Shown here piece after piece: positions 42,287-48,448 of a stretch of 48,448 nucleotides of DNA (its first letter is position 1; each line of letters begins with the position of its first letter). Source of the DNA: an uncultured Clostridia bacterium (lineage in GTDB: Bacteria > Bacillota > Clostridia > Christensenellales > UBA1242); assembly GCA_944381825.1 (NCBI GenBank), contig CALWMK010000006.1, positions 1 through 48,448 of the forward strand, read 5' to 3'. The notes below the pieces were generated by a model that was not told the origin of the DNA, searched no databases, and saw only the letters and a program-made list of their open reading frames with translations. A program made the position numbers and the translations under genes.

Positions 42287-42315
42287 TTGATTATAGAAAT
42301 AAAATATGCTATAGT
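42287..42315 (+). promoter_or_regulatory. promoter of rarA
   Basis: TTGATT (42287-42292), 17 bases, TATAGT (42310-42315) with an extended TGC. It lies inside the longest open frame, which supports the later TTG start at 42365. Confidence 0.7.
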
Positions 42316-42364
42316 GAAAAAACAAGGTTTGCTGAATAGTAATTTAAATAGGAGAGTAGTAATA

Positions 42365-43600
42365 TTGGAAAGTTTATTTGAAAACTTACATAATGATAAA
42401 AAGCCACTCGCAGAAAGAATAAGGCCAAAATCGCTAGATGATTTTGAAGGGCAAAAACATATACTTGGACCAGGAAAGTTGCTTCGCAGACTTATTGAAG
42501 CGAAGCGAGTCCCTAGTGTTATTTTTTATGGACCACCCGGAACTGGGAAAACAACTCTCGCCAGAATAATTGCAGACACAAGCAATTCAAACTTTGTAAA
42601 ACTCAATGCTGTATCAAGTGGAGTTGCTGAGGTAAAAGTTGTTTTGGAACACTCAAAAAGTGATTTTGAGTTGTATGGCAAAAAAACCTATTTGCTTCTA
42701 GATGAATGCCATAGATGGAGCAAGGCGCAAAGCGATTCGCTACTGGCAGCACTAGAAAATGGACATGTGATATTTGTGGGTTGCACAACCGAAAATCCTA
42801 GTTACAGCATGACAAGAGCAATAGTTTCAAGGTGTTCTGTTTTCGAGTTTAAAAGACTTGGAGTTGCTGACATAAAAAATGTTTTAAACCGAGCAATAAC
42901 CGAAGATGAAAGGCTAAAAAAATTTAAGATTAAAATAGATGATGATGCAATGACCTATTTTGCCACATCTTGTGGAGGAGATGTCCGAAGTGCCTTAAAT
43001 GGTCTAGAAATTGGGATTTCAACGACCAGTGCAAACAAGAATGGAGAAATAGTCATAGACAAAGAAATAGCGGCAGAATGCTTGCAAAAAAAGGCATTAA
43101 GCTTAAACGAAGATGTCTATTATCACTTACTAAGTGCTTTTTGTAAAAGCCTTCGTGGAAGTGATTCAACAGCGGCACTTTATTATGCAAACCGTTTGAT
43201 TGAAGCTGGGATTGAACCGCAAGTTTTAGCTCGCCGCACTATTTGTCATGCGGCGGAAGATTGCGGCCTATCTGCACCAAATGCACTATTACAAGCTTGC
43301 GCAAGTTTATATGTTCTCGACCATGTAGGTATGCCAGAAGGAAATTTAGCATTAACTCAGGCAATAATCTATGTATGTGAATCACCAAAAGATAATAGAG
43401 TTGTCGTTGCTATGAATATGGCACAAGATGATGCCAAAAATCATCCAGACGACAACATACCAGAATATTTAAAAAACCATACGGAAGCAAGCAAAAATTA
43501 TAAATATCCACATGACTATGGTGGTTATGTTGAACAACAATATTTGCCTTCTTCACTAAAGGATAGAAAATATTTTATACCCAAAAAAGGTAAAAAATAA
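42365..43600 (+). CDS. rarA: RarA/MgsA, replication-associated AAA+ ATPase
   Basis: The 411-residue AAA+ protein is related to clamp loaders and acts at stalled forks. It has PLAERIRPKSLDDFEGQ (about 13-29), Walker A FYGPPGTGKTTLARII (about 58-73), Walker B LLLDECHRW, sensor I GCTTENPS, and the C-terminal tetramerisation part YYHLLSAFCKSLRGSD. The frame is open from 42272, but a good promoter lies at 42287-42315, and TTG 42365 has GGAG 10 bases upstream and gives the family N-terminus (ESLFEN...KPLAER). Confidence 0.93.
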   Translation: MESLFENLHNDKKPLAERIRPKSLDDFEGQKHILGPGKLLRRLIEAKRVPSVIFYGPPGTGKTTLARIIADTSNSNFVKLNAVSSGVAEVKVVLEHSKSDFELYGKKTYLLLDECHRWSKAQSDSLLAALENGHVIFVGCTTENPSYSMTRAIVSRCSVFEFKRLGVADIKNVLNRAITEDERLKKFKIKIDDDAMTYFATSCGGDVRSALNGLEIGISTTSANKNGEIVIDKEIAAECLQKKALSLNEDVYYHLLSAFCKSLRGSDSTAALYYANRLIEAGIEPQVLARRTICHAAEDCGLSAPNALLQACASLYVLDHVGMPEGNLALTQAIIYVCESPKDNRVVVAMNMAQDDAKNHPDDNIPEYLKNHTEASKNYKYPHDYGGYVEQQYLPSSLKDRKYFIPKKGKK

Positions 43601-43762
43601 TAATATCTATAATAAATTCAAATTGGTTTGGGTGACGAAAACTTTGATTTCAATTACACAAAAATATTTGATTTATTAAAAGTTTTATGTTAGTTTATTA
43701 GCTTTTGGTAGCAAACATTATAATTTTTATTACTTTAAAGAAACACAAATAAAGGAGAAAAA

Positions 43763-44229
43763 ATGATAAAAATTCAAACTGATATTGATGAAAATCGCAA
43801 AAATCATTGTCTAAAACAGCACAGATAATAAATATAATTTTAATTGTTGTTGGCATAATAGGACTTTTGCTATATGTTGTTCTAAGCACTATTTTTGAAA
43901 ATTCTTATTTAGATATTCTTTTAGTTTTTGCAATTCCTTTTGGTATTGGTATAGTTTATTATATATTAATTAATAAAAACATTAAAAAGATGGCTGAAAA
44001 TAAATTTATTAATGCGTATACTTTTGAAAACGATTTTTTAAACATTGCTACAATAAAAAATGGTGAGATAGTTGGAACACAAAAACTTTATTATAAAGAC
44101 ATTGTAAAAATTAAAGAAAATAGTGAATATATTTTTATTTATCCAAACAAGTTTAATGCTTTCATTATTAAAAAATTCAATGTAAATGAAGAAGATTTAA
44201 AAGCTGTTAGAATTTTATTAAATTTGTAG
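43763..44229 (+). pseudogene. frameshifted YcxB-like membrane protein
   Basis: A start at 43763 with AAAGGAG reads MIKIQTDIDENRKN and then closes after 21 codons. A second frame open from 43807 carries the rest: two membrane helices (IINIILIVVGIIGLLLYVV and ILLVFAIPFGIGIVYYIL) and a YcxB-like cytosolic domain (KLYYKDIVKIKENSEYIFIY..). Adding one A to the A5 run at 43798-43802 would join them. I see no standard slippery heptamer. It is either a recent loss, phase variation in the homopolymer, or a sequencing error. Confidence 0.6.
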
Positions 44230-44278
44230 GCCAAGGCTAGAAAAATTATAAATATCTAAGCATTTTAATAATTAAAAT

Positions 44279-44305
44279 CAAAAAAGGATATAGTTCCTTT
44301 TTTTT
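44279..44305 (+). terminator. rho-independent terminator
   Basis: AAAAAGGA-TATAGT-TCCTTTTT followed by more T. The stem is weak in GC but the T-run is long. Confidence 0.6.
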
Positions 44306-44539
44306 ATAACTAAAATTATATTTATGCATATTTAAATTTTTTTAGAACTAAAAAATATAGAAGTATGAAAACCGCTATTAAAATAGAAAAAATTAAAACT
44401 TTAATGTTGATTTTGTTTATTATTTAAATTAGTCACAGCAAAAGATGAATTTTTATAAAAATAAGAATAAAGCTATTTAAACTCTCATAAATTATTTTAA
44501 CGGATGCTGTATGCATGCGCAAAATAATTTGGAGGATGT
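44306..44539. other. spoIVA upstream region
   Basis: This is AT-rich sequence without a convincing gene; a 20-codon frame at 44365 has no ribosome site. I looked for a sigma-E-type promoter ahead of spoIVA and did not find a clear match. GGAGGA at 44531-44536 is the spoIVA ribosome site. Confidence 0.5.
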
Positions 44540-46018
44540 ATGGAAAATTATGAAATATACAATGATATAGCTACAAGAACAAATGGCGATATTTACATAG
44601 GCGTGGTTGGACCTGTCAGATGTGGCAAATCAACTTTCATTACTAAGTTTATGGAAAACTTGGTAATTCCTAATATTGATAACAAACATTCTAGACAACG
44701 CGCAATTGACGAATTGCCACAATCTGGTGAAGGTAAAACAATTATGACAACTCAGCCTAAATTTGTGCCTAATGAGGCGGTAAAAATAACTTTAAACAGC
44801 AACATTGAAATGAAAGTAAGGATGGTTGATTGTGTTGGTTATATGGTCGATGGAGCAATGGGTTTTGAAGAAAATAAAAAGCCAAGATTAGTCAAAACTC
44901 CATGGAGTGAAGAAGACATGCCTTTTGAAGAGGCGGCGGAACTTGGAACAAAAAAAGTTATTGTTGACCATTCCACAATTGGGATTGTGATGACAACAGA
45001 TGGTTCAATTTGTGAACTGCCAAGAGAAAGCTATCTTGAAGCAGAGGAACGAGTTGTTTCCGAAATGCTTAGAGAAAATAAACCATTTGTAATTGTGGTA
45101 AACTCAAGAAATCCAAAAGATGAAGAATGCAAAAAACTTGCAAAATCTTTAGAGAGAAAGTATGAAGTTCCAGTTATTGCAATCAATGCCAAAGAACTTG
45201 AGTCGCAAGATGTTGACAAAATTTTTGAAAAAATTTTGCTTGAATTTCCTATTAAATCATTAAAAATAAAAATGCCAGATTGGCTTAGAGCTCTTGCTTT
45301 TAATGATGAAATTATCTCTTCTATTATTGAAGAAATAAAAAAATTTGGAGAAAATATTAGCAAAATTGGTCAAATAGACAAAACCAATGTTGCATTTTTA
45401 GAAAGTGAAGATTTTGAACCAGTAACTGTGGGATCAATTAAAATGGGTGATGGAACAGTTTATTTTGATGTCACTCCTAAACCTCACTTATTTTATAAAG
45501 TACTTTCAAAACAATGTGGAACAGATATAACTGATGATTTACATTTAGTAAGTTATATTAAAACTCTTTCTTATGCAAAAAAACAATATGACAAACTTGA
45601 AAGCGCCTTAAAACAGGTTGAAGAAACAGGCTATGGAATTGTAACTCCTTCAACGGAAGAGCTTAAACTAGAAGATCCTCAAATCGTGAAACAAGGTTCT
45701 AGATTTGGCATGAAATTAAAGGCTTCAGCTCCAAGTTTGCATATAATGAAAGTTGATATTGAAACCGAGATAAGTCCTTTAGTAGGAACTCAACAACAAA
45801 GTGAGGAATTGGCTCAACATCTTATGAGTGAATTTGAAAATAATCCAACATCTATTTGGGAAACAAACATTTTTGGAAAATCGCTAAACTCATTAGTTAC
45901 AGAAGGTATTAACTCAAAAATTGTCACAATGCCAGCAGAAGCTCAAAGAAAAATGAGAAGAACTCTTGGAAAAATTATTAATGAAGGAAAGGGCGGAATT
46001 ATCTGTATCTTATTATAA
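44540..46018 (+). CDS. spoIVA: SpoIVA, spore coat morphogenetic ATPase
   Basis: This 492-residue ATPase polymerises on the forespore surface as the base of the spore coat, recruited by SpoVM. The Walker A GPVRCGKSTFITKFM (about 24-38) follows the family's YEIYNDIATRTNGDIYIGVV N-terminus. DCVGYMVDGAMGF (about 98-110) and VVNSRNPKDEECKKLAKSL are TRAFAC-like features of SpoIVA. The C-terminus is the conserved KMRRTLGKIINEGKGGIICI. Length matches the family. Its presence implies a spore former or a recent descendant. GGAGGA precedes the ATG. Confidence 0.96.
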   Translation: MENYEIYNDIATRTNGDIYIGVVGPVRCGKSTFITKFMENLVIPNIDNKHSRQRAIDELPQSGEGKTIMTTQPKFVPNEAVKITLNSNIEMKVRMVDCVGYMVDGAMGFEENKKPRLVKTPWSEEDMPFEEAAELGTKKVIVDHSTIGIVMTTDGSICELPRESYLEAEERVVSEMLRENKPFVIVVNSRNPKDEECKKLAKSLERKYEVPVIAINAKELESQDVDKIFEKILLEFPIKSLKIKMPDWLRALAFNDEIISSIIEEIKKFGENISKIGQIDKTNVAFLESEDFEPVTVGSIKMGDGTVYFDVTPKPHLFYKVLSKQCGTDITDDLHLVSYIKTLSYAKKQYDKLESALKQVEETGYGIVTPSTEELKLEDPQIVKQGSRFGMKLKASAPSLHIMKVDIETEISPLVGTQQQSEELAQHLMSEFENNPTSIWETNIFGKSLNSLVTEGINSKIVTMPAEAQRKMRRTLGKIINEGKGGIICILL

Positions 46019-46025
46019 TTTATAT

Positions 46026-46078
46026 AAAAAGATGTTAAAATTATTGATGTTATAACTTTAACATCTTTTTCTCTTTTT
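46026..46078 (+). terminator. rho-independent terminator
   Basis: A perfect 14-bp stem (AAAAAGATGTTAAA at 46026-46039 with 46057-46070) and a T-rich tail end spoIVA. Confidence 0.8.
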
Positions 46079-46164
46079 TCAAAATTAAGTTTTTCAATCA
46101 ATGCTATGATTTATTAATTATTATTGCTAATTCTTGAATGCTAATTAAATTTATTTCATATCAC

Positions 46165-46193
46165 TTGTTTTATTTTATTAAAAGTTTTATAAT
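46165..46193 (+). promoter_or_regulatory. promoter of cysS
   Basis: TTGTTT (46165-46170), 17 bases, perfect TATAAT (46188-46193). The leader is too short for a T-box riboswitch. Confidence 0.75.
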
Positions 46194-46213
46194 ATTTCAA
46201 TTAAGAGGAGAAT

Positions 46214-47590
46214 ATGCTTAAATTTTTTAATAGACTTTCTAAAAAAAAGGAAGAATTTATACCATATAATAAAGATATTGTTACTATGTATAGTTGTGGA
46301 CCAACTGTATATAGCTATCAACATATTGGCAATTTAAGGGCCTATGTTTTTATGGATTTGATTAGAAGGATTTTAAAACATCATAATTATAAAATTAATG
46401 GTGCAATGAACATCACTGATGTTGGACATCTCACTAGTGACGAGGATGAAGGCGAAGATAAAATGTTACTAGCAAGCAAAAAAGAACATAAGTCGCCTTA
46501 TGAAATTGCGAAGTTTTATGCTAATTTATTTTTTGAAGATATTAAAAAACTTAATATAGAACTTCCAGAACATGTTTTGAAGGCAACTGATCATATTCAA
46601 GATATGATAGATTATGTTAAAAAACTTTTAGAACATGGATATGCATATGAAACAAGTAGGGGAATTTACTTTGATGTTCAAAAATTCAAAGATTATGGAA
46701 GGCTTAGTGGTATTGAACTAAAAGATAGAAAGGCAGGAGCTAGAATTGAAGTTGACAATGAGAAAAAACATCCTGCTGATTTCGCTCTTTGGATAAAGGC
46801 TCCCAAAGAGCACATCATGCAATGGGAGAGTCCATGGGGAATGGGTTATCCAGGATGGCATATTGAATGTTCAGTTATGGGACAAAAATATTTAGGAGAG
46901 CATATTGACATTCACACTGGCGGAATTGACCATGTCACGGTTCACCATGAAAATGAAATTGCTCAAAACGATTCCCTTTGTGGACATCAAGTTGTAAAAT
47001 TTTGGATGGAGCTTGAATTCTTGCAAATTGATGGTGGGAAAATGAGTAAGAGCTTGGGGAATATATATACTTTGTCTGATCTAGAAAAGAGAGGATTTTC
47101 GGCAATGGACTATAGATATTTTTTGTTGACCGCTCATTATTTAAAAATGCAAAATTTTACATTTGAGGCTTTGGAAGGTGCTAAAAGCGCTCTTGCCAAT
47201 TTATATAAGCTTGCCAAAAAACATAAAATGGCTGAAAAAAAAGATGAAAATCTTTCAAATTATATAAAAAGATTTTATGATGCTTTTGATGATGATTTGA
47301 ATTCTCCGCTTGCACTTGGTGTTGTTTGGGAGCTAATAAAAAAGGAACCTAATTATGCGATTTATGAGTGTTTACTTGAGTTTGATAATTTATTAGGATT
47401 AAACATTGAAGAAAAATCGAATGAAGATGTTGTTCAAATACCACATGAGGTTTTGCGTTTGGCACAAGACAGATGGAATGCAAAACAAAATAAGAACTAT
47501 GCTTTAGCAGATGAGTTGAGAAAACAAATAACATCATTAGGCTATGTTGTTAAAGATAGTAAAAATGATTTTATAATAGAAAAAATTTAG
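46214..47590 (+). CDS. cysS: CysS, cysteinyl-tRNA synthetase
   Basis: The 458-residue class I synthetase charges tRNA-Cys. The zinc Cys C28 is in TMYSCGPTVY, and the HIGH-like motif is HIGN just after it. GWHIECSVMG and the HTGGIDHVTVHHENEIAQ zinc region follow, and KMSKSLGN lies near 277. The C-terminal anticodon-binding part (about 340-458) is complete. AGAGGAG lies 5 bases upstream of the ATG. It has its own promoter and terminator. Confidence 0.97.
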   Translation: MLKFFNRLSKKKEEFIPYNKDIVTMYSCGPTVYSYQHIGNLRAYVFMDLIRRILKHHNYKINGAMNITDVGHLTSDEDEGEDKMLLASKKEHKSPYEIAKFYANLFFEDIKKLNIELPEHVLKATDHIQDMIDYVKKLLEHGYAYETSRGIYFDVQKFKDYGRLSGIELKDRKAGARIEVDNEKKHPADFALWIKAPKEHIMQWESPWGMGYPGWHIECSVMGQKYLGEHIDIHTGGIDHVTVHHENEIAQNDSLCGHQVVKFWMELEFLQIDGGKMSKSLGNIYTLSDLEKRGFSAMDYRYFLLTAHYLKMQNFTFEALEGAKSALANLYKLAKKHKMAEKKDENLSNYIKRFYDAFDDDLNSPLALGVVWELIKKEPNYAIYECLLEFDNLLGLNIEEKSNEDVVQIPHEVLRLAQDRWNAKQNKNYALADELRKQITSLGYVVKDSKNDFIIEKI

Positions 47591-47595
47591 ATTTT

Positions 47596-47637
47596 AATTT
47601 TGCATCTTAATTTTAATTTGATGCAAAATTATTTTTT
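47596..47637 (+). terminator. rho-independent terminator
   Basis: An 11-bp perfect stem (AATTTTGCATC/GATGCAAAATT) with a 13-base loop, then ATTTTTT. It ends cysS. Confidence 0.75.
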
Positions 47638-47756
47638 ATAGAAAAATAAAAATAAATTAAACTGTTTAAAATCCTTTTATGGAATATTTAGATTTGAATT
47701 AAAGAAAAAAAATAGTTTAAATTTAATAAAAAATTATATAATAATACAAAAAACTC

Positions 47757-47785
47757 TTGACTTTTAAATTTGGTTTTGTTACTAT
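47757..47785 (+). promoter_or_regulatory. promoter of tRNA operon
   Basis: TTGACT (47757-47762), 17 bases, TACTAT (47780-47785) with an extended TGT, about 20 bases before the first tRNA. Confidence 0.7.
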
Positions 47786-47806
47786 AACTAAGCATGTTTT
47801 GATAAT

Positions 47807-47880
47807 GCGGGTGTAGTTCAGTGGTAGAACTCCAGCCTTCCAAGCTGGTCGCGAGGGTCCGATTCCCTTCACCCGCTCCA
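47807..47880 (+). tRNA. tRNA-Gly(TCC)
   Basis: The acceptor GCGGGTG pairs with CACCCGC; discriminator T and encoded CCA follow. The anticodon loop CTTCCAA in CCAGC/GCTGG reads TCC. It is the first gene of the five-tRNA operon. Confidence 0.97.
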
Positions 47881-47886
47881 AATTTT

Positions 47887-47963
<77 letters not shown>

Positions 47964-47990
47964 CCATTTGCTTATGGTTGTTGTTGGTGG

Positions 47991-48065
47991 TGGGGTGTCG
48001 CCAAGCGGTAAGGCATGGGACTCTGACTCCCACATTCCTAGGTTCGAATCCTAGCACCCCAGCCA
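47991..48065 (+). tRNA. tRNA-Gln(CTG)
   Basis: The acceptor TGGGGTG pairs with CACCCCA, then G and CCA. The anticodon loop CTCTGAC in TGGGA/TCCCA reads CTG. It is a close relative of the next tRNA, so a duplication gave both glutamine isoacceptors. Confidence 0.96.
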
Positions 48066-48078
48066 GATTGATAACTAA

Positions 48079-48153
48079 TGGGGTGTAGCCAAGCGGTAAG
48101 GCACGAGACTTTGACTCTCGCATGCGTAGGTTCAAATCCTGCCACCCCAGCCA
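48079..48153 (+). tRNA. tRNA-Gln(TTG)
   Basis: The same acceptor as the preceding gene (TGGGGTG/CACCCCA), with an encoded CCA. The anticodon loop CTTTGAC reads TTG. The spacer to the CTG gene is 13 bases. Confidence 0.96.
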
Positions 48154-48162
48154 AATAAACAT

Positions 48163-48238
48163 GGTTCACTAGCTCAGCTGGTAGAGCACTTGACTTTTAA
48201 TCAAGGGGTCCCGGGTTCGAATCCCGGGTGAGCCACCA
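48163..48238 (+). tRNA. tRNA-Lys(TTT)
   Basis: The acceptor GGTTCAC pairs with GTGAGCC (one G-U pair), with an encoded CCA. The anticodon loop CTTTTAA reads TTT. Its 3' part from 48199 is repeated exactly at 48408-48448. Confidence 0.97.
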
Positions 48239-48241
48239 AAG

Positions 48242-48266
48242 TCTAGCAGAAAAGCTAGATTTTTTT
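48242..48266 (+). terminator. terminator of tRNA operon
   Basis: TCTAGC-AGAAAA-GCTAGA followed by seven T directly after tRNA-Lys. Confidence 0.85.
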
Positions 48267-48279
48267 ATTAATATAAAAA

Positions 48280-48308
48280 CTTGATTAAAAGTCAAAGAAG
48301 GGGACCCC
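48280..48308. repeat. tRNA-Lys anticodon-arm copy with flipped loops
   Basis: CTTGA-TTAAAAG-TCAA-(AGAA)-GGGG-A-CCC resembles tRNA-Lys CTTGA-CTTTTAA-TCAA-GGGG-T-CCC. The stems match in direct orientation, while the loop and the single central base are reverse-complemented. Hence 48280-48295 is an exact 16-base inverted match to 48190-48205. Confidence 0.6.
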
Positions 48309-48407
48309 AAAAATTAGTAATAATTTTAGGGGAGAAGAGAGCTTAAAATTGAAAGTCGGAAGCCTTTTAATAAAAAAGGCGGAGACGAGAAATTTTAAAG
48401 CGAACGC

Positions 48408-48448
48408 AATCAAGGGGTCCCGGGTTCGAATCCCGGGTGAGCCACCAA
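48408..48448 (+). repeat. 41-bp direct repeat of tRNA-Lys 3' part
   Basis: Bases 48408-48448 are the same as 48199-48239, covering the anticodon-stem 3' strand, T-arm, acceptor and CCA of tRNA-Lys. A 5' half is not present, so it is not a functional tRNA. This is what a tRNA-integrating element's second att site looks like. An assembly break at a repeat is an alternative, because the window ends exactly here. Confidence 0.75.

Noticed and set aside
42272-42364. Upstream extension of rarA to ATG 42272
   Set aside because: A strong promoter lies inside the extension, and TTG 42365 has a ribosome site and the family N-terminus.
43790-43810. Programmed -1 frameshift in the YcxB-like gene
   Set aside because: The frame-0 codons are AAA AAT preceded by C, so no X XXY YYZ slippery heptamer is formed, and I see no obvious stimulatory hairpin.
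44365-44427. 20-codon hydrophobic frame upstream of spoIVA
   Set aside because: There is no ribosome site and no promoter spacing; the frame is short enough to be chance in AT-rich DNA.
46079-46213. T-box riboswitch ahead of cysS
   Set aside because: The leader after the promoter is only about 15 bases, and no T-box core or antiterminator is seen.

Overview
This window looks like the chromosome of a low-GC (roughly 30 percent) Firmicute, probably an uncultured, host-associated member of the Clostridia. The evidence is the gene content and order: yajC/TIGR04086/secDF, frr-uppS-cdsA-rseP, rimP-nusA-ylxR-ylxQ-infB-rbfA-nrnA-truB, scpAB, nrdR, a DUF362 protein and the spore-coat ATPase SpoIVA. 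TGA is a normal stop (rsmE, ruvB, scpA, frr and others), so the mycoplasma code is excluded. Many genes overlap by a few bases, and several canonical neighbours are missing (pyrH, dxr, ispG, the polymerase part of polC), which points to streamlining.

Layout. 1-5300: small unknown proteins, tRNA-Ser(GGA), a DUF362 protein and a feoAB ferrous-iron uptake operon. 5300-6560: three small XRE-type regulators on the minus strand, a Rho-N/SAP-like protein on the plus strand, and a set of palindromic operators. One operator fills exactly the 17-bp spacer of a near-consensus promoter. 6600-13100: RNA modification and recombination genes (rsmE, mtaB, ruvCAB, queA, tgt). 13100-16850: Sec accessory genes, with a 29-residue membrane peptide ahead of yajC. 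17000-22100: ribosome recycling, undecaprenyl phosphate and CDP-DAG synthesis, the site-2 protease RseP, and at the usual polC locus a protein with only the PolC N-terminal, OB and exonuclease parts. 22200-29900: the nusA-infB operon. 29900-32800: efp, an M50 protease and scpAB.

32800-34670 is a graveyard of phage-like or toxin-like genes carrying frameshifts and stops, with one intact small gene. 34700-38110: alanine racemase, a cysteine desulfurase divergent from a DUF3343 gene, and nrdR. 38300-43600: an alpha/beta hydrolase, a membrane-anchored MurF-like ligase, an orphan 460-residue protein and rarA. 43760-47600: a frameshifted membrane protein, spoIVA and cysS. 47800-48450: a five-tRNA operon (Gly, Arg, Gln, Gln, Lys), a terminator, then a 41-bp exact copy of the 3' part of tRNA-Lys at the window edge.

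The points I consider most unusual are the stand-alone PolC NTD-OB-exonuclease, the operator-as-spacer switch next to two paralogous repressors, loss of the expected proton-relay aspartates in both SecD and SecF, repeated leaderless promoter-to-start arrangements, and the rearranged tRNA-Lys fragments at the right edge. All family assignments come from reading the proteins and recalling family motifs; no search was run.
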